Source: a virus. From it: a DNA stretch of 25,641 nt. Below are positions 13,602 to 22,046 of this stretch, one piece after another (position 1 is the stretch's first letter; each line of letters begins with the position of its first letter). The position numbers and the translations under genes are program-made. The stretch is from positions 1 through 25,641 of the IMG/VR virus record IMGVR_UViG_3300044712_000419. One strand, given 5' to 3'. The notes beneath the pieces were generated by a model. The model was not told the origin of the DNA. It saw only the letters and a program-made list of their open reading frames with translations, and did not search any database.

Positions 13602-14966
13602 GTGTCAACGCTTAATCTGAAACACAACGTGGACGTGATTGTTAATATTGCGCCCCGTGCGGCATTTCGGCGGGCATTTAACCTGATGTGCATTATCGGA
13701 TCGTCGATTATTATTCCGGCAGTAGAACGTGTCCGGCAATATTATTCGACGGACGAGATGCTTTCCGATGGTTGGACAAGTTCGCATCCGGAATTTGTGG
13801 CCGCACAACTTGCGTTTTCTCAAAGCCCTGCTCCGAATCGAGTCATGATCGGCCGGCAAGACCTGACGGCAAGTCAGATCCGGACCGTAACAATCAATGC
13901 AGCGGGGACCGGCTATCACGTCGATGACGTGCTGACTGTCGTTCAGGCCGGAGGAAGCGCAGGAACACTCAAGGTTACCGAAGTAAATTCAGGCGCCGTA
14001 ACAGGTGTCGAAATATTGACGCCGGGGACCGGATATGCGCTTGGAACCGACTTGGTAACATCCGTCGCTCCAACTGGGGGCACTGGTTGCAAAATTGACA
14101 TTACAGCCATCGGGGAATCCCCTCTTGTGGCATTCCAGGCATGCCGGGCAGCTGACATCGAATGGTACGCAGGCATGGTCTGCGGCATCAAAAACGATTA
14201 CGCATCCATCGAAGCCATTGCGGCATATGTGGAAGCGGCAATGCCCACAACCGTGTTCGGGTATAATACTGACCAGGCATCGGTCATCAGCAGCGCCACC
14301 ACGGATATCATGAGCGTGCTGAAAGCGGAACTTTATCGCCGGACCATCGGTCAGTATTCGACGGATCCGGATCAGGACGATGCCATTGCGGCGATTCTCG
14401 GATACGCCATGGGAGCCAACAATGGAACGGTCAATTCGGCCTATACGCTCGATTTCAAGCGTAATGTTGGACTCCTGACCGAAGACGTTACCGCCACCCA
14501 GTTCGGTTACATCACCGGCAAAAACGGCAACGTTTATATCAACCGGGGCACCTATTACAACTGGTTCCAAAACGGGACCATGTCGGACGGTTCTTGGTTT
14601 GACGAAGTCATTAACCTGGACAAGCTGGCCAATGACATTCAACTGAATGTCGCCGACCTTCTGAACCAGGTGCCGAAAGTTCCTCAAACCGAAGCCGGAG
14701 TAAACCAGATTGTTTCGGTTATCAATTCAGCGTGCGCCCAGGCAGTTAAAATCGGATTCATTGCTCCAGGTCGCTGGACGGGTCCGACCATATTGAACCT
14801 TAATTATGGCGATACGCTGCCGCAAGGATACCTGGTTCAATCGGAACCGATTGCCGACCAGGCGCAGGCCGACCGTGACGCACGCAAAGCCCCGCCGATT
14901 TATGTGGCCGTCAAATTGGCCGGAGCCATCCAGCAAGTCACGATCCGCGTCGACGTGAACCGGTAA
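13602..14966 (+). CDS. Tail sheath protein, DUF3383 family, with inserted beta domain
   Basis: Presence of this DUF3383 sheath makes the phage a contractile-tailed one. AGGAGGTGT at 13585-13593 supports the GTG start. Residues 1-88 match the family N-terminus up to NRVMIGRQ, and GESPLVAFQACRAADIEWYA around 171-190 continues the family pattern. Between them residues 93-169 are a foreign beta domain with GTGYHVDDVLTVV and TGGTGCKIDIT, homologous to that in the connector gene. The C-terminal half has FGYITGKNGNVYINRGTYYN, and the ending QQVTIRVDVNR is the conserved last strand that links to the next sheath subunit. Length 454 is larger than usual by the insertion. Confidence 0.88.
   Translation: MSTLNLKHNVDVIVNIAPRAAFRRAFNLMCIIGSSIIIPAVERVRQYYSTDEMLSDGWTSSHPEFVAAQLAFSQSPAPNRVMIGRQDLTASQIRTVTINAAGTGYHVDDVLTVVQAGGSAGTLKVTEVNSGAVTGVEILTPGTGYALGTDLVTSVAPTGGTGCKIDITAIGESPLVAFQACRAADIEWYAGMVCGIKNDYASIEAIAAYVEAAMPTTVFGYNTDQASVISSATTDIMSVLKAELYRRTIGQYSTDPDQDDAIAAILGYAMGANNGTVNSAYTLDFKRNVGLLTEDVTATQFGYITGKNGNVYINRGTYYNWFQNGTMSDGSWFDEVINLDKLANDIQLNVADLLNQVPKVPQTEAGVNQIVSVINSACAQAVKIGFIAPGRWTGPTILNLNYGDTLPQGYLVQSEPIADQAQADRDARKAPPIYVAVKLAGAIQQVTIRVDVNR
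13878..14108 (+). other. Inserted GxGYxxDDVLT beta domain, copy 2 (in tail sheath)
   Basis: Residues 93-169 of the sheath protein resemble the insertion in the connector (11449-11697), with the shared GYHVDDVLT core and a shared GGTGCK near the end. It also has the second half-repeat PGTGYALGTDLVTSV. It lies between two parts that are adjacent in ordinary DUF3383 proteins, so it should be exposed on the outer face of the sheath. Confidence 0.75.
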
Positions 14967-14981
14967 GAAAGGAGAAGCGAA

Positions 14982-15422
14982 ATGGCAAAATACACAACGT
15001 ATTCATTCGGCGACGTCGTCGCCACGCTAAACTTTGCCGGGATTGTTCCGCTGACTCTTACCGGCGAAGGGGTCGGGTCGATCAATACTGCAATGGCTAC
15101 AGACAAAACAGCCCATGACGTAGCCGCTGACGGCTCTGTCATGACCTCGAAAATTTTGGGGAACAATGGCACGATAGCTATCGAGATCCAGCAGAGCAGC
15201 CCTGCCCATAAATTGCTGCTTCTGTGGTACAACTACATTCTAAATGCCCCATCGAGCGAATGGGCCAACAATTCCATCACCATCCGGAACAATGTTATCG
15301 GCGAAACGATTCTGTGTGAGGCAGTCGCGCCGCAGAAATTGCCGGACAAGCCCTATCAAGCCAGTGGCCAAAAAGTGACCTGGAATCTGATGGCGGCTAA
15401 TATCACTCAGTTGCCGGCGTAA
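14982..15422 (+). CDS. Tail tube protein, DUF3277 family
   Basis: The 146-residue product matches the phage tail tube family DUF3277 (PF11681), with DKTAHDVAADGSVMTSKILG near 41-60, NNGTIAIEIQQSSPAHKLLL at 61-80, and the end LPDKPYQASGQKVTWNLMA. It polymerises into hexameric rings that form the inner tube inside the sheath. AAGGAGAAG before the ATG is the ribosome site. Sheath, tube and chaperone genes in this order are standard for contractile phages. Confidence 0.88.
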   Translation: MAKYTTYSFGDVVATLNFAGIVPLTLTGEGVGSINTAMATDKTAHDVAADGSVMTSKILGNNGTIAIEIQQSSPAHKLLLLWYNYILNAPSSEWANNSITIRNNVIGETILCEAVAPQKLPDKPYQASGQKVTWNLMAANITQLPA

Positions 15423-15444
15423 TAAAGAGGGAGGAAACACAATT

Positions 15445-15861
15445 ATGGAAACAAAACGGGAAACGGAAAAGGTCGTTACGATTGGCGACCGTAAATTCAA
15501 GATTAAAAAGATGGATGCCAGGCTGGCAAGTTACGTGGCATATCAAGTCAAGAGCTTGCTGCCGTCATCCAATGACGCAGGGGATATGGTATCGGCCGGG
15601 CAATCCGGCCTTTCCCGGCAGCAGTTTTTTGCACTGCAGAATGACTGTCTGAGTGTCTGCTTTCACGTCATGCCTGCAGGCGATGCACCGGTTATCGATG
15701 GTAAGGGTAATTTTATAGATGTTACCCTTGAATTCGATGCAAAGACAATTATGCTGTTGACGGTGCAAAGTCTGGCATTTAACGTGACAAGTTTTTTCGA
15801 CGAGTCTTTCCTGTCGGAATTCAGCGGAACGGTCCAAGGTATGATCCCGTCACATGTATAA
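15445..15861 (+). CDS. Tail assembly chaperone, short form
   Basis: Between tube and tape-measure genes, this 138-residue protein is in the place of the tail assembly chaperones (lambda G, P2 E). It begins with RKFKIKKMDARLASYVAYQV and ends with FNVTSFFDESFLSEFSG, a helical pattern also seen in other tail chaperones. GGGAGG at 15430-15435 is the ribosome site. Near its end the heptamer TTTTTTC at 15792-15798 lies in the correct phase (T TTT TTC) for -1 slippage, which would join it to the open frame running to 16034. Confidence 0.75.
   Translation: METKRETEKVVTIGDRKFKIKKMDARLASYVAYQVKSLLPSSNDAGDMVSAGQSGLSRQQFFALQNDCLSVCFHVMPAGDAPVIDGKGNFIDVTLEFDAKTIMLLTVQSLAFNVTSFFDESFLSEFSGTVQGMIPSHV
15792..15798 (+). 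promoter_or_regulatory. Candidate -1 ribosomal slip site
   Basis: T TTT TTC is a canonical X XXY YYZ slip heptamer in the chaperone frame. The -1 frame is open from here through 16034. No strong RNA structure was confirmed behind it. P2 gene E uses a comparable T-run slip site. Confidence 0.5.
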
Positions 15862-15878
15862 ATGTTTCGGAATTTGTT

Positions 15879-16034
15879 ATGGCCCCGGTCATGGCAAATC
15901 TATGGAAGCAACATGAAACTTGGGACGGGACATATACAATGGATGATCTTCTGGATATTCACGAAATGATAATGGTTAAGAATGAGAACGAACGCAGAGC
16001 CCGCGAAGCCGCAGAAAGGGAGGCCGGTCAATGA
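15879..16034 (+). CDS. Tail assembly chaperone -1 frame extension (G-T/E' equivalent)
   Basis: This frame is -1 to the chaperone and is open from before the slip site to TGA 16032-16034. The part after about 15868 looks like real protein: VMAPVMANLWKQHETWDG, TYTMDDLLDIHEMIMVKN and a charged helical ending NERRAREAAEREAGQ. Slippage would yield a chaperone fusion of about 195 residues, as in lambda GT and P2 E+E'. The residues between the slip site and 15868 look less natural in this frame, so independent translation from ATG 15879 is an alternative, though its ribosome site is weak. The stop overlaps the start of the tape measure. Confidence 0.6.
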   Translation: MAPVMANLWKQHETWDGTYTMDDLLDIHEMIMVKNENERRAREAAEREAGQ

Positions 16035-17893
16035 GCGCAAACATAATCAATGAATATCTGGTATCTCTGGGATACGCGGTAGACTCTGCGTCGTTCCAAA
16101 AACTGAATCAGTCATTAAACACGGCTCAAAAGGCTGTAGAGACAGCTACGACAGGAATGACTAGAAGTGTCGGGATGGCCGCTATGGCTATTACCGGTTC
16201 TTTGGTTGCCGTCAATTCAGCGACGGTTGGGTTGCTTGATACTTTGGCCAAAGCAGATATGGGATATCAGAAAATGGCACTGCGAATGTGGATTTCAAAG
16301 CAGTCAGCCAAGGAACTCAAGACAACCATGGACGCCCTGGGGGAATCCATGGAAGATATTGCCTTTATTCCGGAATTGCGTGGGCAGTTTAATCAGCTGC
16401 TCACGCAAGGAAGGGGCATGCAGCCGCCAGATGAATATGCACAGCAGATGCGAGATATTCGGTCGATCGGATTTGAATTTAAACGTATGAAACTGGAAGC
16501 CAGTTATGCTCTGGAATGGGTCGGATATTATTTATTCAAATACTTGGAAGGCCCTATCCGGAATATTAAAAAATGGTTGTCCGAGTTCAATGACAATATC
16601 ACAAAAACGATGCCGCAATGGACAGAGAAAATAGCACGTGTACTTGCCAGCATCATGAATGTCGGCATGGCCTACTTTCGATTGATGAAAAATGTTTTTG
16701 CTGTTATGACAGATATTTGGAATTCATTCCCTAGGGGGGTCCAAGTTGCACTAGGAGCATTCGCCGTTCTTGGTGCGGCAATAATTTCAGGGCCTTTTGG
16801 GGTTGCGCTGTTAACAATCGGAGCAATTTTGGTATTACTGGAAGATTTCTTTGGGTATATTGATGGGCGCGAATCATCAAAAACACTGGCCCCGATGTGG
16901 AAATGGCTGATCGACATGTATGAAAAGATCAAGAACTCCAAAGCTCTGGAAGAATTCACAAAACAATGGAAAAAATTAAAAGAGCAGGTTGACGAATTAC
17001 GGGAATCCTTAGTTGAGCTTTTTTTGAAAATAAAAGAGTTTATGGGGATTACGACTGAAGACACTACAAACGCTTTTACGTGGCTTCTCGAAACGTGGCT
17101 GAAAATATTGACGAATATTCTTAAAGTCATAACAGCCATTGCCTGGTTTTGGTCTAAAATTTTCAAAGGTGATTCGGATGCTATTTTCAAAGAGTTTGAT
17201 AAATTTCTGGAAGACATGCAAAAAAGATGGAACAATTGGAAACCCTTTGGAACAACAAGTTCTGGTGGATTTAGGGGAGAACCGACATATGAAATGTCGG
17301 CAGATACTTCACAATTAACTGGTGAAAAAAACGGACTTGATGAAGGTTTTTTGTCAAAGCTGAATCGATTGGCAAAAGCGCAAGGCAGAACACTCAACAT
17401 CGACGACGGTTTTCGAACTTATGCGGAACAAGCGGCGTTATGGGAACGATCTGACAAATCAGGGAAATGGGTTGCAGCACCCGGGACAAGTCGACATGAG
17501 GCTGGTTATGCCATTGATGCAAAATGGGCTGAAAGTATGACTGATGAAGAACTGGCGCGATATGGATTATGGCGACCAATGGACTATGAGCCGTGGCATG
17601 TTGAACCTATCGAAACAAAAGGAAAATCAACAGCGGAATTAATAGCCCTTAGAAAGTCAGGTCGGTCAGCTACGGCAGCAGGCGGTGCAGGGACGAATTC
17701 AGCATTTGCACCGACTGGCTCGATAAACAACGGCGTACAAATAACAAACCATCTTGTAGTAAGCCTTCCTGCAGGTTCTGATGCTGACGGGATTGCTAAT
17801 ACGATTGTTGCAAAACTTGAACAGTTTCAAGGGCGTGCCAACAATATCACGATTACGCGCCAAATGCGAGATCTTCAGGGGGTGAATGCATAA
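16031..17893 (+). CDS. Tape measure protein with C-terminal M15 peptidase domain
   Basis: The first ~430 residues are helical and amphipathic, with a hydrophobic stretch at about 238-271 (LGAFAVLGAAIISGPFGVAL), as in tape measures. This sets tail length and may enter the cell envelope. Residues ~435-528 form a VanY/M15-type D-Ala-D-Ala carboxypeptidase or endolysin-like domain: DDGFRTYAEQAALW, then PGTSRHEAGYAIDAK with H489 and D496, then EPWHVEP with H523, the expected zinc ligands. It would open peptidoglycan during injection. A linker rich in Ala/Gly and a beta-like ending (residues 565-620) follow. At 620 residues it is a short tape, so a short tail is expected. The ATG overlaps the chaperone extension stop. 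Confidence 0.87.
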   Translation: MSANIINEYLVSLGYAVDSASFQKLNQSLNTAQKAVETATTGMTRSVGMAAMAITGSLVAVNSATVGLLDTLAKADMGYQKMALRMWISKQSAKELKTTMDALGESMEDIAFIPELRGQFNQLLTQGRGMQPPDEYAQQMRDIRSIGFEFKRMKLEASYALEWVGYYLFKYLEGPIRNIKKWLSEFNDNITKTMPQWTEKIARVLASIMNVGMAYFRLMKNVFAVMTDIWNSFPRGVQVALGAFAVLGAAIISGPFGVALLTIGAILVLLEDFFGYIDGRESSKTLAPMWKWLIDMYEKIKNSKALEEFTKQWKKLKEQVDELRESLVELFLKIKEFMGITTEDTTNAFTWLLETWLKILTNILKVITAIAWFWSKIFKGDSDAIFKEFDKFLEDMQKRWNNWKPFGTTSSGGFRGEPTYEMSADTSQLTGEKNGLDEGFLSKLNRLAKAQGRTLNIDDGFRTYAEQAALWERSDKSGKWVAAPGTSRHEAGYAIDAKWAESMTDEELARYGLWRPMDYEPWHVEPIETKGKSTAELIALRKSGRSATAAGGAGTNSAFAPTGSINNGVQITNHLVVSLPAGSDADGIANTIVAKLEQFQGRANNITITRQMRDLQGVNA

Positions 17894-18534
17894 TGGCGGG
17901 AATTTTGCCGACAGCCGATCTTCCTGTTCCGGGACTGGGACAAGTGGGGCGATTAACTGCCGGACTGCCGGCCATCGTGAATCGGGTTTTATCGGGGAAA
18001 ATATTTGACTTGGTTTATGTCAAAACCAATGTGGGCGGTTATTTTTTTGATGCCGTATTTAAGACGCAGCACACATCAAAATTGCGCATCACGTCTCATC
18101 CGGTGCAAGGCGGGGCAAACATTTCCGATCATGCTTATATGGAGCCGCTGAGCGTAACTATGGACATTGGCATGAGCGATGCAAACCCATCGCCGATCCT
18201 GGGGCAGTTCGTATCTGCAGGAAACAAAAGTCAGTCAGCTTTCGATGAACTGCGCAAAATGCAGGAAAGCAGAACGCCGCTCGATGTTTATACCCGGTTC
18301 AAAGCCTATACCAACATGCTCATTGAAGAAATAAGCGTGCCGGATGATGTGAAAACATCGACCGGCATGCGGGCCACGCTTATGCTGCGGCAGATTATCA
18401 TGGTAGATGTTCCTGTGGTAAAGGTGTCGTCTCGTCCTCAAACGACAGGATCGACAACGGGCGGGAACCCGGTTCCGATTAAACCACCGCCAATAGTTGC
18501 TCGACAAATTGAAAAAGGATTGGGGGTAAAATAA
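17893..18534 (+). CDS. Dit-like baseplate protein
   Basis: The 213-residue product follows the tape measure with a TAATG overlap. Its middle matches the N-terminal domain of Dit-like phage tail proteins: DAVFKTQHTSKLRITSHPVQ followed by GGANISDHAYMEPLSVTMDI, and later TRFKAYTNMLIEEISVPDD and RATLMLRQIIMVDVPVV. This is the typical beta-barrel ring that starts the baseplate around the tube end. The C-terminal tail is Pro/Thr/Gly-rich (SRPQTTGSTTGGNPVPIKPP) and probably flexible. Confidence 0.8.
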   Translation: MAGILPTADLPVPGLGQVGRLTAGLPAIVNRVLSGKIFDLVYVKTNVGGYFFDAVFKTQHTSKLRITSHPVQGGANISDHAYMEPLSVTMDIGMSDANPSPILGQFVSAGNKSQSAFDELRKMQESRTPLDVYTRFKAYTNMLIEEISVPDDVKTSTGMRATLMLRQIIMVDVPVVKVSSRPQTTGSTTGGNPVPIKPPPIVARQIEKGLGVK

Positions 18535-18875
18535 TGGCATATGTCATCGTGCCGACAACTTCAAGCCCCAATCAAACATTTCGCTGCACATTGCCGATTG
18601 ATGGCAAAAACATCACATTGGCATTTTTTCTACGGTTTAATTCTTTAGCCGGGTATTGGTTGATGGATATATCTGATCCAGAAACGGATTTGCCGCTACT
18701 GGCTTCTATTCCTCTGGTTCCTTCTGATGCCCCTGGTGGAAATCTGCTACACCAATATCAGTATCTCGAAATCGGGTCCGCAGCCATCATAAAAGCCGGA
18801 GCAACATCGGAAGAACATCCCGGAGAAACGTCATTAGGAACAGACTGGCTTTTGTCGTGGGGTGATACACGATGA
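18534..18875 (+). CDS. Baseplate plug protein
   Basis: A 113-residue beta-rich protein in the order Dit-plug-hub, which is the usual place of the baseplate plug family (DUF6983). Visible features are TFRCTLPIDGKNITLAFFLR near 15-34, NSLAGYWLMDISDPETDLPL at 36-55 and the ending GTDWLLSWGDTR. It is thought to fill or line the baseplate centre. It overlaps both neighbours (TAATG before, ATGA after). Confidence 0.7.
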   Translation: MAYVIVPTTSSPNQTFRCTLPIDGKNITLAFFLRFNSLAGYWLMDISDPETDLPLLASIPLVPSDAPGGNLLHQYQYLEIGSAAIIKAGATSEEHPGETSLGTDWLLSWGDTR

Positions 18876-19852
18876 GTAAAACCCTGTGGGGAAGAAAATA
18901 CAAGGTGCGAATTGAGCCGAAGGGGGGCGGTAAAGCGTGGGACGTATCTAATTTGAGATGTACGTTTCGCATCGAAAAAACCGCTCTTTCGCTTGCAAAC
19001 ATGGCGGATGTGCAAATCTATAATCTGAATGCACAAACCGAGTCTGACATTCTAAAAGAAGGCGCCCACGTAACGATTGAAGCCGGATATGAAGGCGTCA
19101 TTCAGCAAGCTACACCAAATCAATCCGGTCAAATCGTGAACGAGCCGATCCAGTATGGGAAAATATTCGACGGGTTATTGCTGCAAATTTTTCGGCTGCA
19201 GGAAAACAATGTTGATTACCAATTGAACTTTGTCGCCGAAGACGGGCAAGATTTCATAAACCAAGGATTTGTCACGGTATCAAAAGCGGCCAATTCAACT
19301 CCTCGACAAATTATTGACGCTGTAGCTGGACAAGCAAACTATCCGGTCCAAGTAGCTCGTGTGACAGAAAATTTAAGCACACAGGCATTACCTCGAGGAA
19401 AAGTAATTTTTGGCAAGCCTAAAGACTATCTGCGAACCATAGCTTATGAAAACAATGCTAATTTCTATATCGAAGATAATCAGGTTTATTTGATAAGATC
19501 AAGCGATATTCCAAGCGGGTCTGAAGTCGTTTTGACACCAAAAACCGGTTTAATAGGGTATCCGCAACAAGTAAACAACGGCGTTGAAATCAAATGCTTG
19601 CTTAACCCCAAAATTAAGCTAGAAACAATTGTAAAAATCGACAATTCGTCGATTCGGTTAATGAAGGCGCAGCGGGGACAATTGATAACGCCGCTTGATG
19701 CTGATGGCTTATATCAAGTCATAAAAGTTATTCATACAGGAGATACAAGAGGGGATGAATGGTATACGACGGTAACAGGTGTTTCCACACTCGGCGCAGG
19801 CATGATCCCGTTGTTGCTGGAAAACCAACAACAAACCCCATTAGGGCCATGA
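18872..19852 (+). CDS. Baseplate hub protein (gp27/gp44-like)
   Basis: This 326-residue protein has the layout of tail hub proteins: an N-terminal barrel with FRIEKTALSLANMADVQIYN at 32-51, a second barrel region near GKIFDGLLLQIFRLQENNVD, a middle domain with RGKVIFGKPKDYLRTIAYEN, and a C-terminal part with VNNGVEIKCLLNPKIKLETI and YQVIKVIHTGDTRGDEWYTT. The hub connects tube and spike. The start overlaps the plug stop (ATGA). The segment AQTESDILKEGAHVTIEAGY is a common landmark in this family. Confidence 0.78.
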   Translation: MSKTLWGRKYKVRIEPKGGGKAWDVSNLRCTFRIEKTALSLANMADVQIYNLNAQTESDILKEGAHVTIEAGYEGVIQQATPNQSGQIVNEPIQYGKIFDGLLLQIFRLQENNVDYQLNFVAEDGQDFINQGFVTVSKAANSTPRQIIDAVAGQANYPVQVARVTENLSTQALPRGKVIFGKPKDYLRTIAYENNANFYIEDNQVYLIRSSDIPSGSEVVLTPKTGLIGYPQQVNNGVEIKCLLNPKIKLETIVKIDNSSIRLMKAQRGQLITPLDADGLYQVIKVIHTGDTRGDEWYTTVTGVSTLGAGMIPLLLENQQQTPLGP

Positions 19853-19875
19853 TTTATAAATAAGGGGCTGTTTAA

Positions 19876-20499
19876 ATGTATGCAATCCCTGAACGCATAG
19901 GTGATTTTACGGAAATGATGCGAAAAATGATGGATAGTTTCGGGTTTGGTTTACGTGTATGCGTGCCTGGGATTGTCGAATCATTTGATCGCACAAAGCA
20001 GACTGTTGTTGTAAAAGTCGCTATAAAAGAACGAATCCTGAATGTCATAAATGGCGACAAACGATGGGAAGAAATACCGCCACTGCTGGATGTGCCGATT
20101 GTGGTGCCCAGGGCTGGAGGATACGGAGTTTTCCCGTCGGTCAAAAAAGGCGACGAATGCCTGGTAGTTTTCGGAGACATGTGCATGGATGCCTGGTGGC
20201 AATCCGGCGGGGTGCAGAATCAGGTTGAAAAACGCCGGCACGATCTGTCAGATGGATTTGCGATTTTGGGTTGCTGGAGTCAGCCCCGGGTGATACCGAA
20301 TTATCCGACGGACGGGATACAGGTCCGCAATGATGCGGGGAATGCCAAGATGGAAATCATCGGCGAAACGATTAACATTATGACTGCCGGAACTGTTAAT
20401 ATTGGTTCCGGTGATGTAGTTATTGATTCCAGAGTATTTATGAAGCACACGCATTCAGGCGTTGTCCCCGGCGGCGGCAATACTGGAGGGGTTGTATGA
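19876..20499 (+). CDS. Membrane-puncturing spike, Gp138 family
   Basis: The N-terminal domain matches Gp138_N: RVCVPGIVESFDRTKQTVVV near 27-46, PPLLDVPIVVPRAGGYGVFP at 68-87 and KKGDECLVVFGDMCMDAWWQ at 90-109, the OB-type fold at the spike base. A narrow beta-helix follows (MEIIGETINIMTAGTVNIGS). The end HTHSGVVPGGGNTGG (191-205) is the HxH tip motif that binds an iron ion in phi92 gp138 and P2 spikes. The trimer pierces the outer membrane, which suggests a diderm host. AAGGGG before the ATG is a weak-to-moderate ribosome site. Confidence 0.88.
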   Translation: MYAIPERIGDFTEMMRKMMDSFGFGLRVCVPGIVESFDRTKQTVVVKVAIKERILNVINGDKRWEEIPPLLDVPIVVPRAGGYGVFPSVKKGDECLVVFGDMCMDAWWQSGGVQNQVEKRRHDLSDGFAILGCWSQPRVIPNYPTDGIQVRNDAGNAKMEIIGETINIMTAGTVNIGSGDVVIDSRVFMKHTHSGVVPGGGNTGGVV

Positions 20500-20855
20500 G
20501 ATACAGAAAACTGGACCCCACAACCAAAGATTACATGCTTGGCCAAAACCAACAAGACTTTTTAAGCGGAGTCGACGCTGTGGCACAGGCCATTTATACC
20601 AGGCTGTATTTATTGCAGGGCGAATGGTGGGAAGACCTTGAAGATGGGCTGCCGCTCATGCAGCGCATCCTTGGGTACCGAAATACGCAAAATGCGGCCG
20701 ACATCCTGATCAGGAAACGTATCATAGAAACGCCCAACGTTTTGGCCATGATTGATTTTGTTTCAGAATTCAACAATGACACGCGGGTCTATACGTTTTC
20801 ATGCACTGTCGAAACCGCGTTCGGGCAGGTGGCTTTAACGGAGGTGAGTATTTAG
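20496..20855 (+). CDS. Baseplate wedge protein, gp25/W-like
   Basis: This small protein of 119 residues overlaps the spike stop and has the pattern of the gp25-like wedge family: VAQAIYTRLYLLQGEWWEDL at 29-48, GLPLMQRILGYRNTQNAADI at 51-70, RIIETPNVLAMIDFVSEFNN at 75-94 and a final beta pair. The wedge joins the baseplate to the sheath and triggers contraction. Its stop overlaps the GTG of the next gene. Confidence 0.85.
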   Translation: MRYRKLDPTTKDYMLGQNQQDFLSGVDAVAQAIYTRLYLLQGEWWEDLEDGLPLMQRILGYRNTQNAADILIRKRIIETPNVLAMIDFVSEFNNDTRVYTFSCTVETAFGQVALTEVSI

Positions 20856-22036
20856 TGGCTTATTTTGTCCCCTATATTGACGATAGCGGATTGCATATTC
20901 CGACCTATGCGGATATCCGAGATGCCCTGGTCGAAGATGCCCGCAGTATCTTTGGCACAGACATCTACCTAGACAATGATTCTGCAGACTATCAATACAT
21001 TGCGGTGATTGCGCTGAAAATACATGATGCTTTGTCGGCACTGGAACTGGCGTATAATAACCGTGGTCCGGCATCGGCAATCGGGTCCGGACTCGACGGA
21101 GTTGTCCGGTTGAACGGAATTTCGCGGGCAGCCGCATCGTATTCAACCTGTCAGGTAAAAGTGACCGGAGATTCCGGGACGCTGATCACCGGCGGAGTGG
21201 TCCGCGACCAGGCCGGATACTTATGGGATTTGCCGGCAGCAGTCACAATTCCCATTGCGGGCCATATCACAGTATCAGCGGTATGTCAGACTATCGGCGC
21301 GATCGGCGCGCTGATCGGCATCATTAACGAAATCAATACACCGACTAAAGGGTGGATATCCGTCACAAATGAAGCCGCTGCAGTTCCCGGCAATCCTGTC
21401 GAAACGGATGCCGAGCTCCGGGCAAGACAAACGCTCAGTGTCGCACTGCCATCGCAGACACTTTTGGAGGGAACCACTGCCGCCATCTTAACGGTGGCCA
21501 ACGTAACCCGGGCGATTGTGTATGAAAATGACACCAGCGAAGTCAGTGTTCCGGACGGATTCCCACCGCACTCGATCACGCCTGTAGTCGAAGGCGGAAC
21601 CGACGCCGATATTGCCCAACAGATTTATGAACATAAAGGAATCGGCGGATACATCAACGGCACAACGGTTGTCGTTATCAATGATTTGTATGGGCAGCCG
21701 AATTATATCCGCTTCTATCGGCCGACCTACGTGCCGATTTTTGCGACTGTCACGCTGACAACGTTGGCAAGCTGGAGCCCGGCGATGACTGCACAGATCA
21801 AGCAGGCGATCGCAGATTATCTGAACAGCCTCAAGATAGGCGATGATGTAACGATATCGGCATTGTGGGGCGCGGTGCTTTGTAATGTCATGCCCGACCT
21901 GCGCAATCCAGCTTTCTCGATTACCGGTATCGAAGCGGGAATTCTTGTCGGCAGCCAGGGAACGACAGATATTGTCCTGGCGTTTAATGAAGCCGCTCAG
22001 GGGGATATTGCCAATGTCGCGGTAGTAACTGCATAG
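20855..22036 (+). CDS. Baseplate wedge protein, J-like
   Basis: GGAGGTGA at 20840-20847 precedes GTG 20855, which overlaps the previous TAG. The 393-residue protein has the baseplate J-like features: IPTYADIRDALVEDARSIFG near 15-34, GSGLDGVVRLNGISRAAASY, NEAAAVPGNPVETDAELRAR, and the C-terminal pair NGTTVVVINDLYGQPNYIRF and AQIKQAIADYLNSLKIGDDV. It forms the baseplate wedge with gp25-like protein. The central domain has ALIGIINEINTPTKGWISVT, a usual J-protein landmark. Confidence 0.88.
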   Translation: MAYFVPYIDDSGLHIPTYADIRDALVEDARSIFGTDIYLDNDSADYQYIAVIALKIHDALSALELAYNNRGPASAIGSGLDGVVRLNGISRAAASYSTCQVKVTGDSGTLITGGVVRDQAGYLWDLPAAVTIPIAGHITVSAVCQTIGAIGALIGIINEINTPTKGWISVTNEAAAVPGNPVETDAELRARQTLSVALPSQTLLEGTTAAILTVANVTRAIVYENDTSEVSVPDGFPPHSITPVVEGGTDADIAQQIYEHKGIGGYINGTTVVVINDLYGQPNYIRFYRPTYVPIFATVTLTTLASWSPAMTAQIKQAIADYLNSLKIGDDVTISALWGAVLCNVMPDLRNPAFSITGIEAGILVGSQGTTDIVLAFNEAAQGDIANVAVVTA

Positions 22037-22046
22037 GGGTGATAAA

